Positions 42,905 through 52,975 of a stretch of DNA of 64,000 nucleotides are shown here, one piece after another. Position 1 is the first letter of the stretch, and each line of letters opens with the position of its first letter. The stretch comes from Coniella vitis. Lineage: Eukaryota > Ascomycota > Sordariomycetes > Diaporthales > Schizoparmaceae. Position numbers and translations under genes: made by a program. Location of the stretch: assembly GCA_011317545.1 (NCBI GenBank), contig WUJK01000007.1:2542001-2606000 (forward strand), read 5' to 3'. The notes under the pieces were generated by a model. The model saw only the letters and a program-made list of their open reading frames with translations. It had not been told where the DNA came from and made no database searches.

Positions 42905-45298
42905 ATGGCGCCCTCCAAGCGAAAGGCTCCCGAGGACGACTTTGTCCTCACCATCTCGGACAACGAGGACGTCCCCGAAGAAGAAATTGCACCGCCGCCA
43001 CAAAAGAAGGCCAAGACTAAGAAGAGCAAGAAGGTAAAGAAGGGTCCTGATGCCGATGACCAACAGGATGGCATATGGGGAAAGAAGGAGGATGACGATG
43101 GCGCTATGGACTCGGACTTTGAGTTTGTGGCTGGCGACAATGACCTAGTCCAAGAATTTGAGGGCTGGGGTTTCGACGGCGTTAGGAATGCAATGGGGGA
43201 GCAACGGAAAGACGTCCTGGACGACATAATACGGAGAAGACGCGAGAAGAAGGAGGGCAAGGCCAGTGCGTCAACCGCTGCCAAGGAAGAGGACGAAACA
43301 CTTGCCGACGATGAGAGCGACAACATTGACTTGGACGACGAGGTTGATGACGATGACGACGAAGAAGTCTTGAATGAGGATGCATTTGGCATGAATGTCG
43401 GATCAGATGTGGAAGAGTCGGAGGCCGGCGACGATGCACAGGATGCTGGTTCCGAGGGCGAGGACGATGATGAATCGGCAGGAGAGGACCAAGATGACGC
43501 CGCTTCTGATAATGACTCTGTGGCAACTCCAGTGGGCCACCCAGACGACCACGATAACGATTCCGAAGTGGATGAAGAGGAAGACGCTGAGGAAGCTGCG
43601 AAACGAGACGCATTCTTTGCGCCCGAGGAAAAGACCAAGCCCGGCAAGAAGGACATTGCCGGTTCTTTCCAGACCATGTCACTATCCCGGCCAATTCTTC
43701 GTGGACTCACAAACGTCGGTTTCACCAAGCCCACGCCGATTCAAGCCAAGGCTGTCCCGATCGCCCTGATGGGCAAAGATCTGGTGGGTGGTGCTGTCAC
43801 TGGTTCAGGAAAGACAGCTGCATTTGTCGTGCCCATCCTGGAACGTCTGTTGTACAGGCCCAAAAAGGTGCCGACGACGCGCGTTGTCATTCTCACTCCT
43901 ACTCGTGAGTTGGCCATACAGTGTCACGCTGTGGCTGTCAAGCTGGCCAGTCACACCGACATCAAGTTTTGTTTGGCAGTCGGTGGTCTCAGTCTCAAAG
44001 TGCAGGAGGCAGAACTTCGGCTGCGGCCGGACGTGGTCATTGCTACACCAGGTCGTTTCATCGACCACATGCGCAACTCTGCCAGCTTTGCTGTTGAGAC
44101 TGTTGAGATCTTGGTCTTGGATGAAGCCGACCGAATGCTGGAAGACGGTTTCGCGGACGAACTCAACGAAATCTTGACTACGCTCCCCAAGTCTCGCCAG
44201 ACAATGCTGTTCTCAGCCACCATGACATCCTCGGTCGACAAGCTCATTCGCCTCGGAATGAACAAGCCCGTTAGGGTCATGGTTGACTCGCAAAGGAAAA
44301 CAGTCAGCACTCTGACGCAAGAGTTTGTCCGTCTGCGACCAGGGCGCGAGGACAAGCGAATGGGCTACTTGCTCTACATTGTCAAGAACCTCTACCAGGA
44401 ACGCGTCATCATCTTTTTCCGTCAAAAGAAGATTGCCCACGAAGTCCGCATTATTTTTGGTCTCTTTGGGCTATCCTGCGCAGAATTGCACGGTAGCATG
44501 AATCAGACACAGCGTATTGCCAGCGTCGAGGCGTTCCGTGACGGCAAGGTCAACTTCCTCTTGGCTACCGACTTGGCCTCGCGTGGTCTTGATATCAAGG
44601 GCGTCGACACAGTCATCAACTACGAAGCACCTCAGACGGTGGAGATCTACCTGCACAGAGTGGGTCGTACGGCTCGTGCAGGCCGCTCCGGTACAGCCAT
44701 CACGCTGGCGGCAGAGCCTGACCGCAAGGTGGTGAAGGCCGCAGTCAAGGCGGGCAAGTCTCAGGGCGCCAAAATCAGCAGCCGTGTGATTGACCCGTCA
44801 GAAGCAGACAAGTTCCAGGCGCAGATTGACGAGCTTGAGGATGAGGTGGAGATGATTCAGGCTGAGGAGAAGGAGGAGAAGCACTTGCAGCACGTCGAAA
44901 TGCAGGTACAAAAGGGAGAGAATCTGATTCGTCACGAGGACGAGATCAAGGGCCGCCCCAAGCGCACGTGGTTCGAGACGGAAAAGGACAAGGTGGCTGC
45001 CAAGGAGGCGGGACGAGCCGAGCTCAATGGCGACAGGGTCAAGCTCAAGGGCAAGCACGCCAACGGCAAGCTCAGCAACAAGGACAAGAAGAAGCTGGAC
45101 GCCAAGTCGGAGCGGAAGGAGGGCAAGGTGTGGAAAAAGGGAGCTGCAGAGCGGGCAGGCAAGGGCGCTGTGTTGGAGTTCAAAAAGGACAAGAAGAAGG
45201 CCAACAAGGACAAGGTCAAGAATGGACCAGCATTCAAGGCTGCCAAGGCCAAGGCAAGAGTGCCCAAGAAGGCAGGCGGCTCGAAGAAGAGAAGGTAG
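42905..45298 (+). CDS. DRS1: ATP-dependent RNA helicase Drs1 (DEAD box, 60S biogenesis)
   Basis: 797 aa, intronless. A nucleolar DEAD-box helicase for 27S pre-rRNA processing and 60S assembly. ATG at 42905 (GCCATGGCG, good context) was chosen because the protein then begins MAPSKRKAPEDDFVLTISD, the usual Drs1 opening. The N-terminus (1-250) is Lys-rich then very acidic. The helicase core shows the Q-motif region (PTPIQAKAVP), motif I GSGKT (300-304), PTRELAIQ, TPGRF, motif II DEAD (406-409), SAT (437-439) and HRVGRTARAG (His584). The C-terminal third is a Lys-rich coiled, RNA-binding extension with KRTWFETEKDK, typical of Drs1/DDX27. It ends with a basic tail (KKAGGSKKRR) that probably serves nucleolar localisation. 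All motifs are intact. Confidence 0.95.
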   Translation: MAPSKRKAPEDDFVLTISDNEDVPEEEIAPPPQKKAKTKKSKKVKKGPDADDQQDGIWGKKEDDDGAMDSDFEFVAGDNDLVQEFEGWGFDGVRNAMGEQRKDVLDDIIRRRREKKEGKASASTAAKEEDETLADDESDNIDLDDEVDDDDDEEVLNEDAFGMNVGSDVEESEAGDDAQDAGSEGEDDDESAGEDQDDAASDNDSVATPVGHPDDHDNDSEVDEEEDAEEAAKRDAFFAPEEKTKPGKKDIAGSFQTMSLSRPILRGLTNVGFTKPTPIQAKAVPIALMGKDLVGGAVTGSGKTAAFVVPILERLLYRPKKVPTTRVVILTPTRELAIQCHAVAVKLASHTDIKFCLAVGGLSLKVQEAELRLRPDVVIATPGRFIDHMRNSASFAVETVEILVLDEADRMLEDGFADELNEILTTLPKSRQTMLFSATMTSSVDKLIRLGMNKPVRVMVDSQRKTVSTLTQEFVRLRPGREDKRMGYLLYIVKNLYQERVIIFFRQKKIAHEVRIIFGLFGLSCAELHGSMNQTQRIASVEAFRDGKVNFLLATDLASRGLDIKGVDTVINYEAPQTVEIYLHRVGRTARAGRSGTAITLAAEPDRKVVKAAVKAGKSQGAKISSRVIDPSEADKFQAQIDELEDEVEMIQAEEKEEKHLQHVEMQVQKGENLIRHEDEIKGRPKRTWFETEKDKVAAKEAGRAELNGDRVKLKGKHANGKLSNKDKKKLDAKSERKEGKVWKKGAAERAGKGAVLEFKKDKKKANKDKVKNGPAFKAAKAKARVPKKAGGSKKRR

Positions 45299-46520
45299 AG
45301 ATGCCGAGATGTTTTAAACAAGTGTGGCGGCGGCATAATACCCTGTAAGTGTCAAGACTGTATACATACTTTTCAACACCCAAGTCTGTCTTGAGTCGTG
45401 GCTGTTCCTTTGTGAAAAAGTAGGGTCTAGAGCATACAATGACTTCACCTCTGTGATTTGGTGTACGAACTGAATTATACCGAGAAACAGTAGGATTTCT
45501 CCAACGAGCGGCAGGGGCTCGCTGACCGTCCCTCGACTTCGCGTGACCGCCATTGCGGACGGTAAGCCAGCGAATGGCCAATGGTCCTAGGGGCGACAGC
45601 AGAAGTCTAATGACACTCATGTCTCGGGCCGGATATCTAGGCTAGTGGCTCAGCATTGGGTGCTTCTCCTCTTGGCTCACGTCGGGTTAGACAGTGATGA
45701 TTCGGGGGTGGTGATCTGTGATATTCAGGCTATGATCGGTAGCAGGGATAGGCCGGTACGTCAGATGACGTAAAGGCTGCTAGTATAGGCAGCTGGGGTC
45801 ACTGTTTTTTTGAATGGTGCAGCGCTAATGCTGGAGCTCTGCAGTGCATGCGGCCCCTATGAGAGACCTTGTAACTTTTGCTGTGCCTGCACCACCACCG
45901 CTACCAACAACATTGATCGCTCGTCCCTCAAATCCAGGACCCTCTGCCTCTTGTCCTCTCCACTCTCCATCCTGAAGCAGCTGTCGTAGGCAGCTAGATC
46001 ACGGCATTCGCCTTTATAGAGACAGTACGGCCTGCCGCAACTCATTCTGAGGACAGGTCGAATCACCCAGCTCTCCAATCAGGCCCAGCAAGGCTGGAAC
46101 GACCCCCTTGGTCACAGCCTCACCAACAACAACCAAACCCACCACGACCGACACGACAAAGCCGACAAAGTGGCTCCCTTTAAGCCCTTCCGGCCCTTCC
46201 GTTCCCTCCGACCCCTCATTGGCCTCCTGCAGCGCCCTGTGCGAGGAAGACCACCAGCACCTGGCAAGCAGAGCCTCCTGCGCTCCCTCTCCCCGCGCGC
46301 CTTTCGCCAGCGCTACCGCGAGCGTCTGCTTGACTTCCACCTCGACACGCTCCCTTACTACAAGCATCGCCTGCAGTCGCGCGTCTACCGCTACATCCTC
46401 ACCCGCCAGAGCCGTCGTCTTGCCGGGACCCGCTGGGTGGACACGATTGCTCGCGCGGCCCAGCAGAGTCGCCGTCTTCTCCTGGGTCCACGCCCTCCTT
46501 CTAGCCTGGGGAAACATCAT

Positions 46521-46552
<32 letters not shown>

Positions 46553-46643
46553 CAGAAAGAATCAGGGCCACAGGCAGCGCCAGGGCAATGAAGTAGCACC
46601 CACGACCTTGGGAGACGCAGGCGACGACAAAAAGCTCAACGAG
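45299..46643. other. Intergenic/leader region upstream of APP1
   Basis: 1.3 kb between the DRS1 stop and the chosen APP1 start. A TATA-like TTTATAGAGA lies at about 46012. The APP1 reading frame is open from 46170 to 46643 but contains no ATG there. A minimal ATG-AAG-TAG upstream frame lies at 46588-46596 and an AGC repeat near 46520-46550. This is probably a long 5' UTR, possibly with an unrecognised upstream exon. Confidence 0.5.
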
Positions 46644-49316
46644 ATGTCGCAATGGGGCGGGAGCAGTGCTAGTAGTAGTGGTGGTGGTGGTGGCTACGGC
46701 GGCGGCGACCCGTATGGCAGCCGTGAGCCAGGGGCACGGCGCAAGAAGTTTGCTGCCTTGGCAAAAAGTGTGTATGCCGCTGGTGTTGCCACTGCGAGCG
46801 AAATTCGGAACCAGTACGATAATACGCGAGTGCGCGGAGTGGTGGACGCCAACGATGCTAGCTACAAGGTTTCGATACCGGGGTCCTTTCCCGATGTGGA
46901 AATTGTGACCAAGGGGGAGGAGGAGTTGGTGATTTTCCCGTCGTATGCAAAGAGGCATATCAGGCAATTTCGGGATGACGGGTCGCGGATACGGAGCTCC
47001 ACCGACGAGGATGTGGCAGAGTCGTCACAAACTGACGAGGATTACTGGAGGCTCAAGTGGGCAAGGGAAGAGGACAAGAAGGCTGTGGTGGACGTTGACG
47101 TCCGCGGATGGCTGTACCTCCCCCATAGAGGCCCCATGACGCGCAGGAACCGCATCATGATTGGCCTGGCAAGGAGACTCAGTGGCATTCCCGCACCGAC
47201 ACACCAAGGGGCGGGCCAGTTGCAGGACCTTCGCACCGGCCACGAAGAACGCGAGGAGTTGAGGGAGCAGCAAAAGATTGACCGCGAGGCGCAGGAGATC
47301 ATGCGCCGAGGGCAGGCGGAGAAGGAAGCCGCCGTGAGAGGCGGCTACAGCGAAAAACCCCAGGAAGACGAATCAGACGGAGAAGGGGCCGTTTCCGTCT
47401 CCGCGTACCGCACAAACAGCCGCAATGCGCCTTCATCGGTGGGCATGCCCTCGCCCAGTCTCAGTACGCGACCGGTGGTTGGCTCAGGTCCAGCGAACGA
47501 GCTCACTGAAGCTGAGCTGGCAGTGGCCAACGCCAACCTGATGGCTCGTCTTGGTCCCTTCTTGACCACGCCCCTGGTCCGCCATGCAGTCACGCTCTTT
47601 TTCTACAACGACGGCCAATCGCAGTCCCGGACGGTCGAGACCAACGACGCGGGCCACTTCACCATGAGAGCCGCACTCGATTTTGTGCCCAGTCATGTCC
47701 GCGTCCTGGCGAACGAGGATCTCTCCACGGTGCAAAAGATTGAAATTATTGGAGATGAAGGAATCAGCCTCATCAGCGACATTGACGACACCATCAAGCA
47801 CTCGAGCATCGCCCTGGGCGCTCGCGAAATCTTCCGCAACACCTTTATTCGCGACTTGAAGGATCTCACCATTGACGGCGTGAAGGAATGGTATGGCGAA
47901 CTGCACAGGATCGGCGTCCAGTTCCACTACTGCTCCAACAGCCCCTGGCAGCTCTTCCCCGTCATTGCGACCTTCTTCCGCAATGCCGAGCTCCCCCCTG
48001 GTTCTCTGCACTTGAAGCAGTACAGTGGGATGCTGCAGGGTATTTTCGAGCCCGTGGCCGAGAGAAAGAAGGGCACGCTGGAAAGGATACTGCGTGACTT
48101 TCCCAGACGGAGGTTTATGCTTGTGGGCGACAGCGGTGAGGCCGACCTGGAAGTATATACAGATCTGGCTGTTGCGCACCCAGGACGCATCATCGCCATC
48201 TTCATCCGTGATGTCACCACACCCGAGCAGACAGGCTACTTTGACGCTGCAGTCCATGGTCTCGCGTCCCGGGCACCTCAAAGGGAAGACGCCCGAGGGC
48301 CTCGATCTGACCCGAGGCCAGCCTTGCCGCCTCGGACGCTTAGTGAGCCTCCGAAGCGTGACGGGCCAACTGAGGGCATGCTCATTGACTTTTCCGATGA
48401 GCCAGAGCCAATGGGCTCCAACGAGCAAGGCAACTTGGACCAATCCACACAGAGCTCGGGTACACAGGATCTTTCATCTCTTGTTGCAACCAAGAAAGCG
48501 CCACCGCCGCGGCCTAGCAAGCCGGCAGCGCTCAAGGGGGAGGCTGCTGGTCCCTCGCGCAACAATAGCGGGCAGAATACAGTAAAGAGCGGCGGTCCTC
48601 GTGTACCGCCAAGGAAACCTTTGACCACGCAGGTCCAAGATGCCTTGATGCATCCTCTGGCCCAAATGCAGAATTCGTCCACGCAGAGCCTGGCCAAAAC
48701 TTCTGGGCGCAGCGCAAGTAGCGGCGCATCCATCGCAATCAATAACAACCATGCACACTCGTCGACCGCGCCCACCGGCAAACCATTCTCGCAAGCAGCT
48801 TCATCACCGCCTCCTAAACCGAACCCTACCACTGCGAAACAGGCCCCGCCGCCTCCACCCCCTCGACGTCGCGCCACGCCTCTCCTCAACCTCAGCCCGC
48901 GGTCCCGGGCACTGCGCCACTCCAGCTCCAATCCGGATATCGAAAAGCTCGACATGAATGCAGATGCCACACCATCATCCACCTCATCGTCGTCTGGTCC
49001 TGCCGAACCGCGCTTTGCGCCGCCGAGCAGAGTGAATACGGCAGGTAGCGCCACCTTTGACTCTATGCTTGGGCCGTCCTCGACGGGCAATGCCATGAAT
49101 TCTCTGCCGTCTTCCTATCAGCAACAACAGCAGGCTGGAGGGCAGTATAACCCTGTGAACAAGAAACTGGAATTGTGGTGGCGGCGGTTGGAGAGGGCGC
49201 GTGAGACGCTGGATCGGATTGATGTGAAGCTGTATACGTGGCGGCGCGGGGAGGATGTTATTTTGGAGGCTGTTGGGCTCGTGAAGGAGAATGCCAAGGG
49301 GGTGGGAGAGCGGTAG
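46644..49316 (+). CDS. APP1: App1-type phosphatidate phosphatase (actin patch protein)
   Basis: 890 aa from ATG 46644. App1 is a Mg2+-dependent phosphatidate phosphatase at cortical actin patches, linking diacylglycerol production to endocytosis. The N-terminal region (MSQWGG, then SREPGARRKKFAALAKSVY) resembles fungal App1 openings. The middle contains VRGVVDANDASYKVSIPGSF. The catalytic DUF2183 domain has ISDIDDTIKHSS with DxDxT at Asp379/Asp381/Thr383. FHYCSNSPWQLFPV and RRRFMLVGDSGEADLE, the other haloacid-dehalogenase-type motifs, follow. The C-terminal 330 residues are Pro/Ser/Gln-rich with several PxxP-like stretches (PPPRPSKPA, PPPPPPRRR), suited to SH3 partners. A short helical end (KLELWWRRLERARETLD) follows. 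The frame stays open upstream to 46170 without an ATG, so a longer spliced isoform cannot be excluded. Confidence 0.9.
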   Translation: MSQWGGSSASSSGGGGGYGGGDPYGSREPGARRKKFAALAKSVYAAGVATASEIRNQYDNTRVRGVVDANDASYKVSIPGSFPDVEIVTKGEEELVIFPSYAKRHIRQFRDDGSRIRSSTDEDVAESSQTDEDYWRLKWAREEDKKAVVDVDVRGWLYLPHRGPMTRRNRIMIGLARRLSGIPAPTHQGAGQLQDLRTGHEEREELREQQKIDREAQEIMRRGQAEKEAAVRGGYSEKPQEDESDGEGAVSVSAYRTNSRNAPSSVGMPSPSLSTRPVVGSGPANELTEAELAVANANLMARLGPFLTTPLVRHAVTLFFYNDGQSQSRTVETNDAGHFTMRAALDFVPSHVRVLANEDLSTVQKIEIIGDEGISLISDIDDTIKHSSIALGAREIFRNTFIRDLKDLTIDGVKEWYGELHRIGVQFHYCSNSPWQLFPVIATFFRNAELPPGSLHLKQYSGMLQGIFEPVAERKKGTLERILRDFPRRRFMLVGDSGEADLEVYTDLAVAHPGRIIAIFIRDVTTPEQTGYFDAAVHGLASRAPQREDARGPRSDPRPALPPRTLSEPPKRDGPTEGMLIDFSDEPEPMGSNEQGNLDQSTQSSGTQDLSSLVATKKAPPPRPSKPAALKGEAAGPSRNNSGQNTVKSGGPRVPPRKPLTTQVQDALMHPLAQMQNSSTQSLAKTSGRSASSGASIAINNNHAHSSTAPTGKPFSQAASSPPPKPNPTTAKQAPPPPPPRRRATPLLNLSPRSRALRHSSSNPDIEKLDMNADATPSSTSSSSGPAEPRFAPPSRVNTAGSATFDSMLGPSSTGNAMNSLPSSYQQQQQAGGQYNPVNKKLELWWRRLERARETLDRIDVKLYTWRRGEDVILEAVGLVKENAKGVGER

Positions 49317-50613
49317 TATTTTTTTTTTTTTTTTTAATTTGGATGCCATGGCTACGGTTGTAGCAATCAACACCTTGGAGGGGTAGGTATGAATGTGCTT
49401 GGGGAGGACATCCCAGCGCGAATGAGATGGCAACTCGAGTGTGCAGTTTCGGTTCGGTTCTCAGGAACGATATATTAGACTATGCAAGCATGGTGTCTGG
49501 CGCCTCTGTCTTTGGCCATGGAGGGTTGCTTTCTGTCCTAGCCGCTTCCTTGCGATACACGAGATATCCTTGAACCGCAATCGAAGTCAATCCTGGGAAT
49601 AAACCTCATCTTTTCCTGGTGTTATCAAGGCCCACTCGCATCATTTGTGCGATAACGGATGTGGTGTTGATGGGTGTTTGTGAGTGTGTGAGTGTGTAGG
49701 TATATTGGTAATAATTAAGTACATAGTGGATGAGTACATTTACTGAAGGTGAATACGATATCCGGGGCGGTGTGTCTTTGAGGGTGAGACTGTTGGCCCT
49801 TCCACAACATCTCCCCATGAGCCAACTTGTTTTCACTTCTTGCAAGAGACGTTACTGTACTCAAGCATACACCATACCAGGAGACGCCACTTGAGCCACG
49901 GAATGACAGACATCTCACTCCAGAACCTGGACCGATCGATGCTCTTCACATGCACCTGAAAAAGCGATCCAAACAGCCAAACCGCGGCTCCACGTGGAGA
50001 TTTGCCTTTCCCCAGGTTTTTTGTGCTTCTCCCTCTTACCAGCAAGGTACTATGTAATGCAATTGATCGTCTTTCCCCGCAAATGTGATGATCCTCGAAA
50101 CAGGGGGGTTGATTCCGCACAGGCTATTCCATTTCCTTGCCCACATGTCCGTCCCAGCGGCCGAAGCCACACCTCGACTTGCTGGAATAGGGCCCCGCTT
50201 GGGGTGGTATTTATTGCTCAGCTCATGGGCATGGACGGCAGGAAGGCTCAGGCTGTAATGGCATGTAATGTATTGATTGGGCCGTGTGAATGCCCACAGG
50301 TGTGTACATCCTGGGAACGTGTGGATGGGAAAGCAACTGTTTTGCGCGGGGTATCTGATCTGACCCAGCCTGTTGTCTGAACATTGCCTTGATGGTATGA
50401 TGGTCTGCTATGTGATTGTTTGTATATATATATATATCTCTCTCTCTCTCTCTATATATATAAGTCAACAAGAGCCCTACTGTCTTCCTCACGTTTATAT
50501 TTCCATCTCAGTGGCCAGTCATTCAAAGCCTCATTTTCTCATTCCATTTGGGTGGAAGGCTGTATTCTAAATATACTCAATCTCTGTCCTCTGCTCACAC
50601 TATACTCCTCATC
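49317..50613. other. Intergenic region upstream of the HsbA-like gene
   Basis: 1.3 kb. A T16 run directly follows the APP1 stop. One dispersed motif copy (50047-50056, inverted) is present. No gene seen. The last 200 bp are the HsbA-like promoter. Confidence 0.55.
50422..50463 (+). promoter_or_regulatory. Composite TA/TC/TA tract with TATA element, HsbA-like promoter
   Basis: A (TA)n block, a (TC)n block and a second (TA)n block ending TATATATAAG lie about 150 bp upstream of the start codon at 50614. The position and TATATAAG sequence make it the best TATA-box candidate for the HsbA-like gene. The two TA blocks can also pair with each other around the TC loop. Confidence 0.5.
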
Positions 50614-51138
50614 ATGTTGGCCTCCAAGATCTTTACGGCGCTTGCTGTCACAGCCACCACTGTGCTCGGCGACGGAGCAGCCATTGTAGCCGCCATCACA
50701 GCCATTCAGAACTCGACCCTCACATTGACCAGCACGGTCGCCGGCTGGAACGGCGGGCTCCTCGGCTCGATCCCCATTGTCGTCGAGTCGACCAGCCTCC
50801 TGACGACCATCCACCAAGGCACCGCCACCGCAAGGCAGTCCGCCAACCTCTCCGACATTGAGGCCTTCACGGTCGGCGTGGACATCTACACCCTGGCGAC
50901 GGACGTCAACGCCTCGCTGGCGACCATCGTTGCGGCCAAGCCCAAGTTTGACAGAGACCTCCTGACGAGGGTCGTGCTGCTCAGCTTGGAGGAGGAGAAG
51001 AGTGCGTCGGCGAGCTTTGGCGACGCCGTGGTCAGCAGGTTGCCGGCGGCTCTGGTGTCCACGGGCCAGGCGCTGGCGGCCGAGATTGCGGCGGCTTTTG
51101 CGGAGGCGATTGATGTGTTTAGCGATGGGTTGTTGTGA
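50614..51138 (+). CDS. Secreted HsbA-like hydrophobic surface-binding protein
   Basis: 174 aa, single exon. The ATG at 50614 gives a clean signal peptide (MLASKIFTALAVTATTVLG). The mature part is all-helical and amphipathic, lacks Cys, and has the HsbA family layout: repeated hydroxyl/Ala-rich helices (AITAIQNSTLTLTSTVAGW, SLLTTIHQGTATARQS, DIYTLATDVNASLATIV) and the C-terminal PAALVSTGQALAAEIAAAF. HsbA proteins bind hydrophobic surfaces and can recruit cutinase-like enzymes; related proteins are cell-wall galactomannoproteins. Two N-glycosylation sites are visible (NST, NAS). The family call rests on pattern and architecture rather than a catalytic signature. Confidence 0.8.
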   Translation: MLASKIFTALAVTATTVLGDGAAIVAAITAIQNSTLTLTSTVAGWNGGLLGSIPIVVESTSLLTTIHQGTATARQSANLSDIEAFTVGVDIYTLATDVNASLATIVAAKPKFDRDLLTRVVLLSLEEEKSASASFGDAVVSRLPAALVSTGQALAAEIAAAFAEAIDVFSDGLL

Positions 51139-51771
51139 GGGTGGTTGGTGCATTCTCATCGCTTGGAATGGTTTTGCCTGTCCATTTCTGCTTCGTCTTG
51201 TATATTACTATGGTTGCAGGCCGAATTTATTCAAACCATATCAGGTCACGTATAAGTGGGGCAGCACGTTTTTTACTAGATGCGTACCGGTCTCATCGTA
51301 AACTTACGCACTTTTACTACCGATTCTCTTACCCTAACCCCAAAGTTTACAGAAAACTTACACCCCTCCCACCATAGTATACCAATTCAGTTCCGGTGAC
51401 AATTATTCCAGAATCTCCGACGTCGACTTGTATCCTCCACGAGAGCAGCGAGCAAAATGGCCTGGATGTCCAGAAACCTCGAGCCTCTGTGGGTTCGCAT
51501 TCAAGTATTCATTGCCCAAAGAGATTGATTGGCCCACGGGCATCCGTCTTTGACCCAGCCACACCCATAGTTTGCAAGAGTCTTTGTTCGTCTGCTCTAC
51601 ACCAAAGAAAGGTTGGGCTCCTATTCAGACCCTTTTTGGGCAGATCCCTTCATATTTTTTCTTTCTTTTGCAACATGATAACTGTGCAGGCCAAAATCCT
51701 CGTACAGTTTCAACTTTCGCGAAAAGTGAGGTCTTGGAGGTCTTCCCTTTCCACCCGTTCAACACATCAAC
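51139..51771. other. Intergenic spacer, UstYa-like gene promoter
   Basis: 633 bp between the HsbA-like stop and the UstYa-like start, both on the plus strand. It includes T-rich and pyrimidine-rich sequence near 51650-51675. No open frame encoding a peptide with repeated KR cleavage sites (a ustiloxin-type precursor) was seen. Confidence 0.5.
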
Positions 51772-52975
51772 ATGGCATACCAACCAGTCACGCAAGACAT
51801 GCACTACACAGCCGACACCAAGGAGGTTGAGGTGAGCGACAGCAGCGAGACAGACGTCGAAGGCGGCACTGTCTCTGAGCATGCGTCTCTGTTCTCGCGA
51901 GACGGGGATCGCTCCGGGCGTGGCAGTACAAACAACAGCAGCAACAACAACAACAACAACAACATGAGCCTGTACAAGAAAGCGCTCCAAGCCAATATCC
52001 CCATTGTTGTCAGTCTGCACTTGCTGCTACTCAACATTGTGCTTGCTCTTGCGCTTGGCTCGCTGCTGTTCAAGTTCAGCGCCAAGTCGGGGGAGCGCAG
52101 CGGCAAGGCTGAGGCCGAGTTTGCGCCGGGGGAATTGTTATATAGTGAGTTCTAACCCCTTTTTTTTCTTTCTTGTTCTTTCTTTTTGTCGTCCAAGATG
52201 AGGGTTTGACTGACGACCATATGTTCAACACTAGCCATTGGTCAAGATGTCATTGAGCATCGCATCGAGCGCGCCTACGTTGGCCCCGGATACAGCGAAG
52301 GATACGTCCCCAGCGCGTATCAAGGCTGGCCAACCGACGAGAATGACGCTCTGTGGAAGAAATACGAAGGTAAAACCCCCCGATATCTCGTTTGTTTTTG
52401 TTCTTCTTTCAAAACCATGCAGTCCATCATAACTTAACCCCCAAAAAGACGGCAACCACATCCGCATCACCAAACAAGAAGCCAGCCACCTCCTCCACGC
52501 CACCGAACACGTGCCGCTCGCCGCGCACAAGGACGACTACATGGTCGGCCTCGTCGTCTTCCACCACCTGCACTGCCTCAGCGCGATCCGCCGCGCCTTC
52601 TACCCCAGACGCTACGGCACGTCCCTGATTGACGCCGAGGGCCGCGTCGACTACGCCACCTGGCACCACGTCGACCACTGCATTGAGATTCTGCGCACCT
52701 ACCTCGAGTGCCACCCCGAGACGACGGCGATGCCCTTCCAGTGGCTGCCGCAGAGCTCGCTGGCCGTGTACCCGGTCACGCAGCACACGTGCCGCAACTT
52801 TGACGTGCTGAGCGAGTGGGTCTACGAGCGGTCCGTGGATGTGCCGATCCGGTCGCACGTGGAGGCGGGGGGCCGGGTGGTGGACTATACGGGGGCGCCG
52901 TATGGGCACGAGTTTAACCAGACGTGGGTGATGGAGGTGCCGGCGGGGTGGGCGTATACGGTCGAGGATATGTGA
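51772..52975 (+). CDS. UstYa-like oxidase (DUF3328 family), membrane-anchored
   Basis: CDS is join(51772..52144, 52235..52369, 52449..52975), 344 aa, with introns of 90 and 79 nt, GT-AG. The family (UstYa/UstYb) performs oxidative cyclisation or other oxidations in fungal RiPP and other secondary-metabolite pathways. An N-terminal Ser/Asn-rich cytosolic part precedes one transmembrane helix (about 74-99, IVVSLHLLLLNIVLALALG). The luminal domain holds both defining motifs, HHLHC (208-212) and HHVDHC (242-247), each an HxxHC. The typical DALWKKYEDG and LTKQEA-like segments (here ITKQEASHLLHAT) lie upstream, and the conserved R-N-F/W-x-V-L region follows. No metabolic core gene or precursor peptide is adjacent, so the product is unknown. 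It may act on a substrate encoded elsewhere. Confidence 0.9.

Noticed and set aside
50614..51138. HsbA-like protein as the precursor peptide for the UstYa-like enzyme
   Set aside because: It has no repeated core units or KR cleavage sites and matches the HsbA helical layout along its length.
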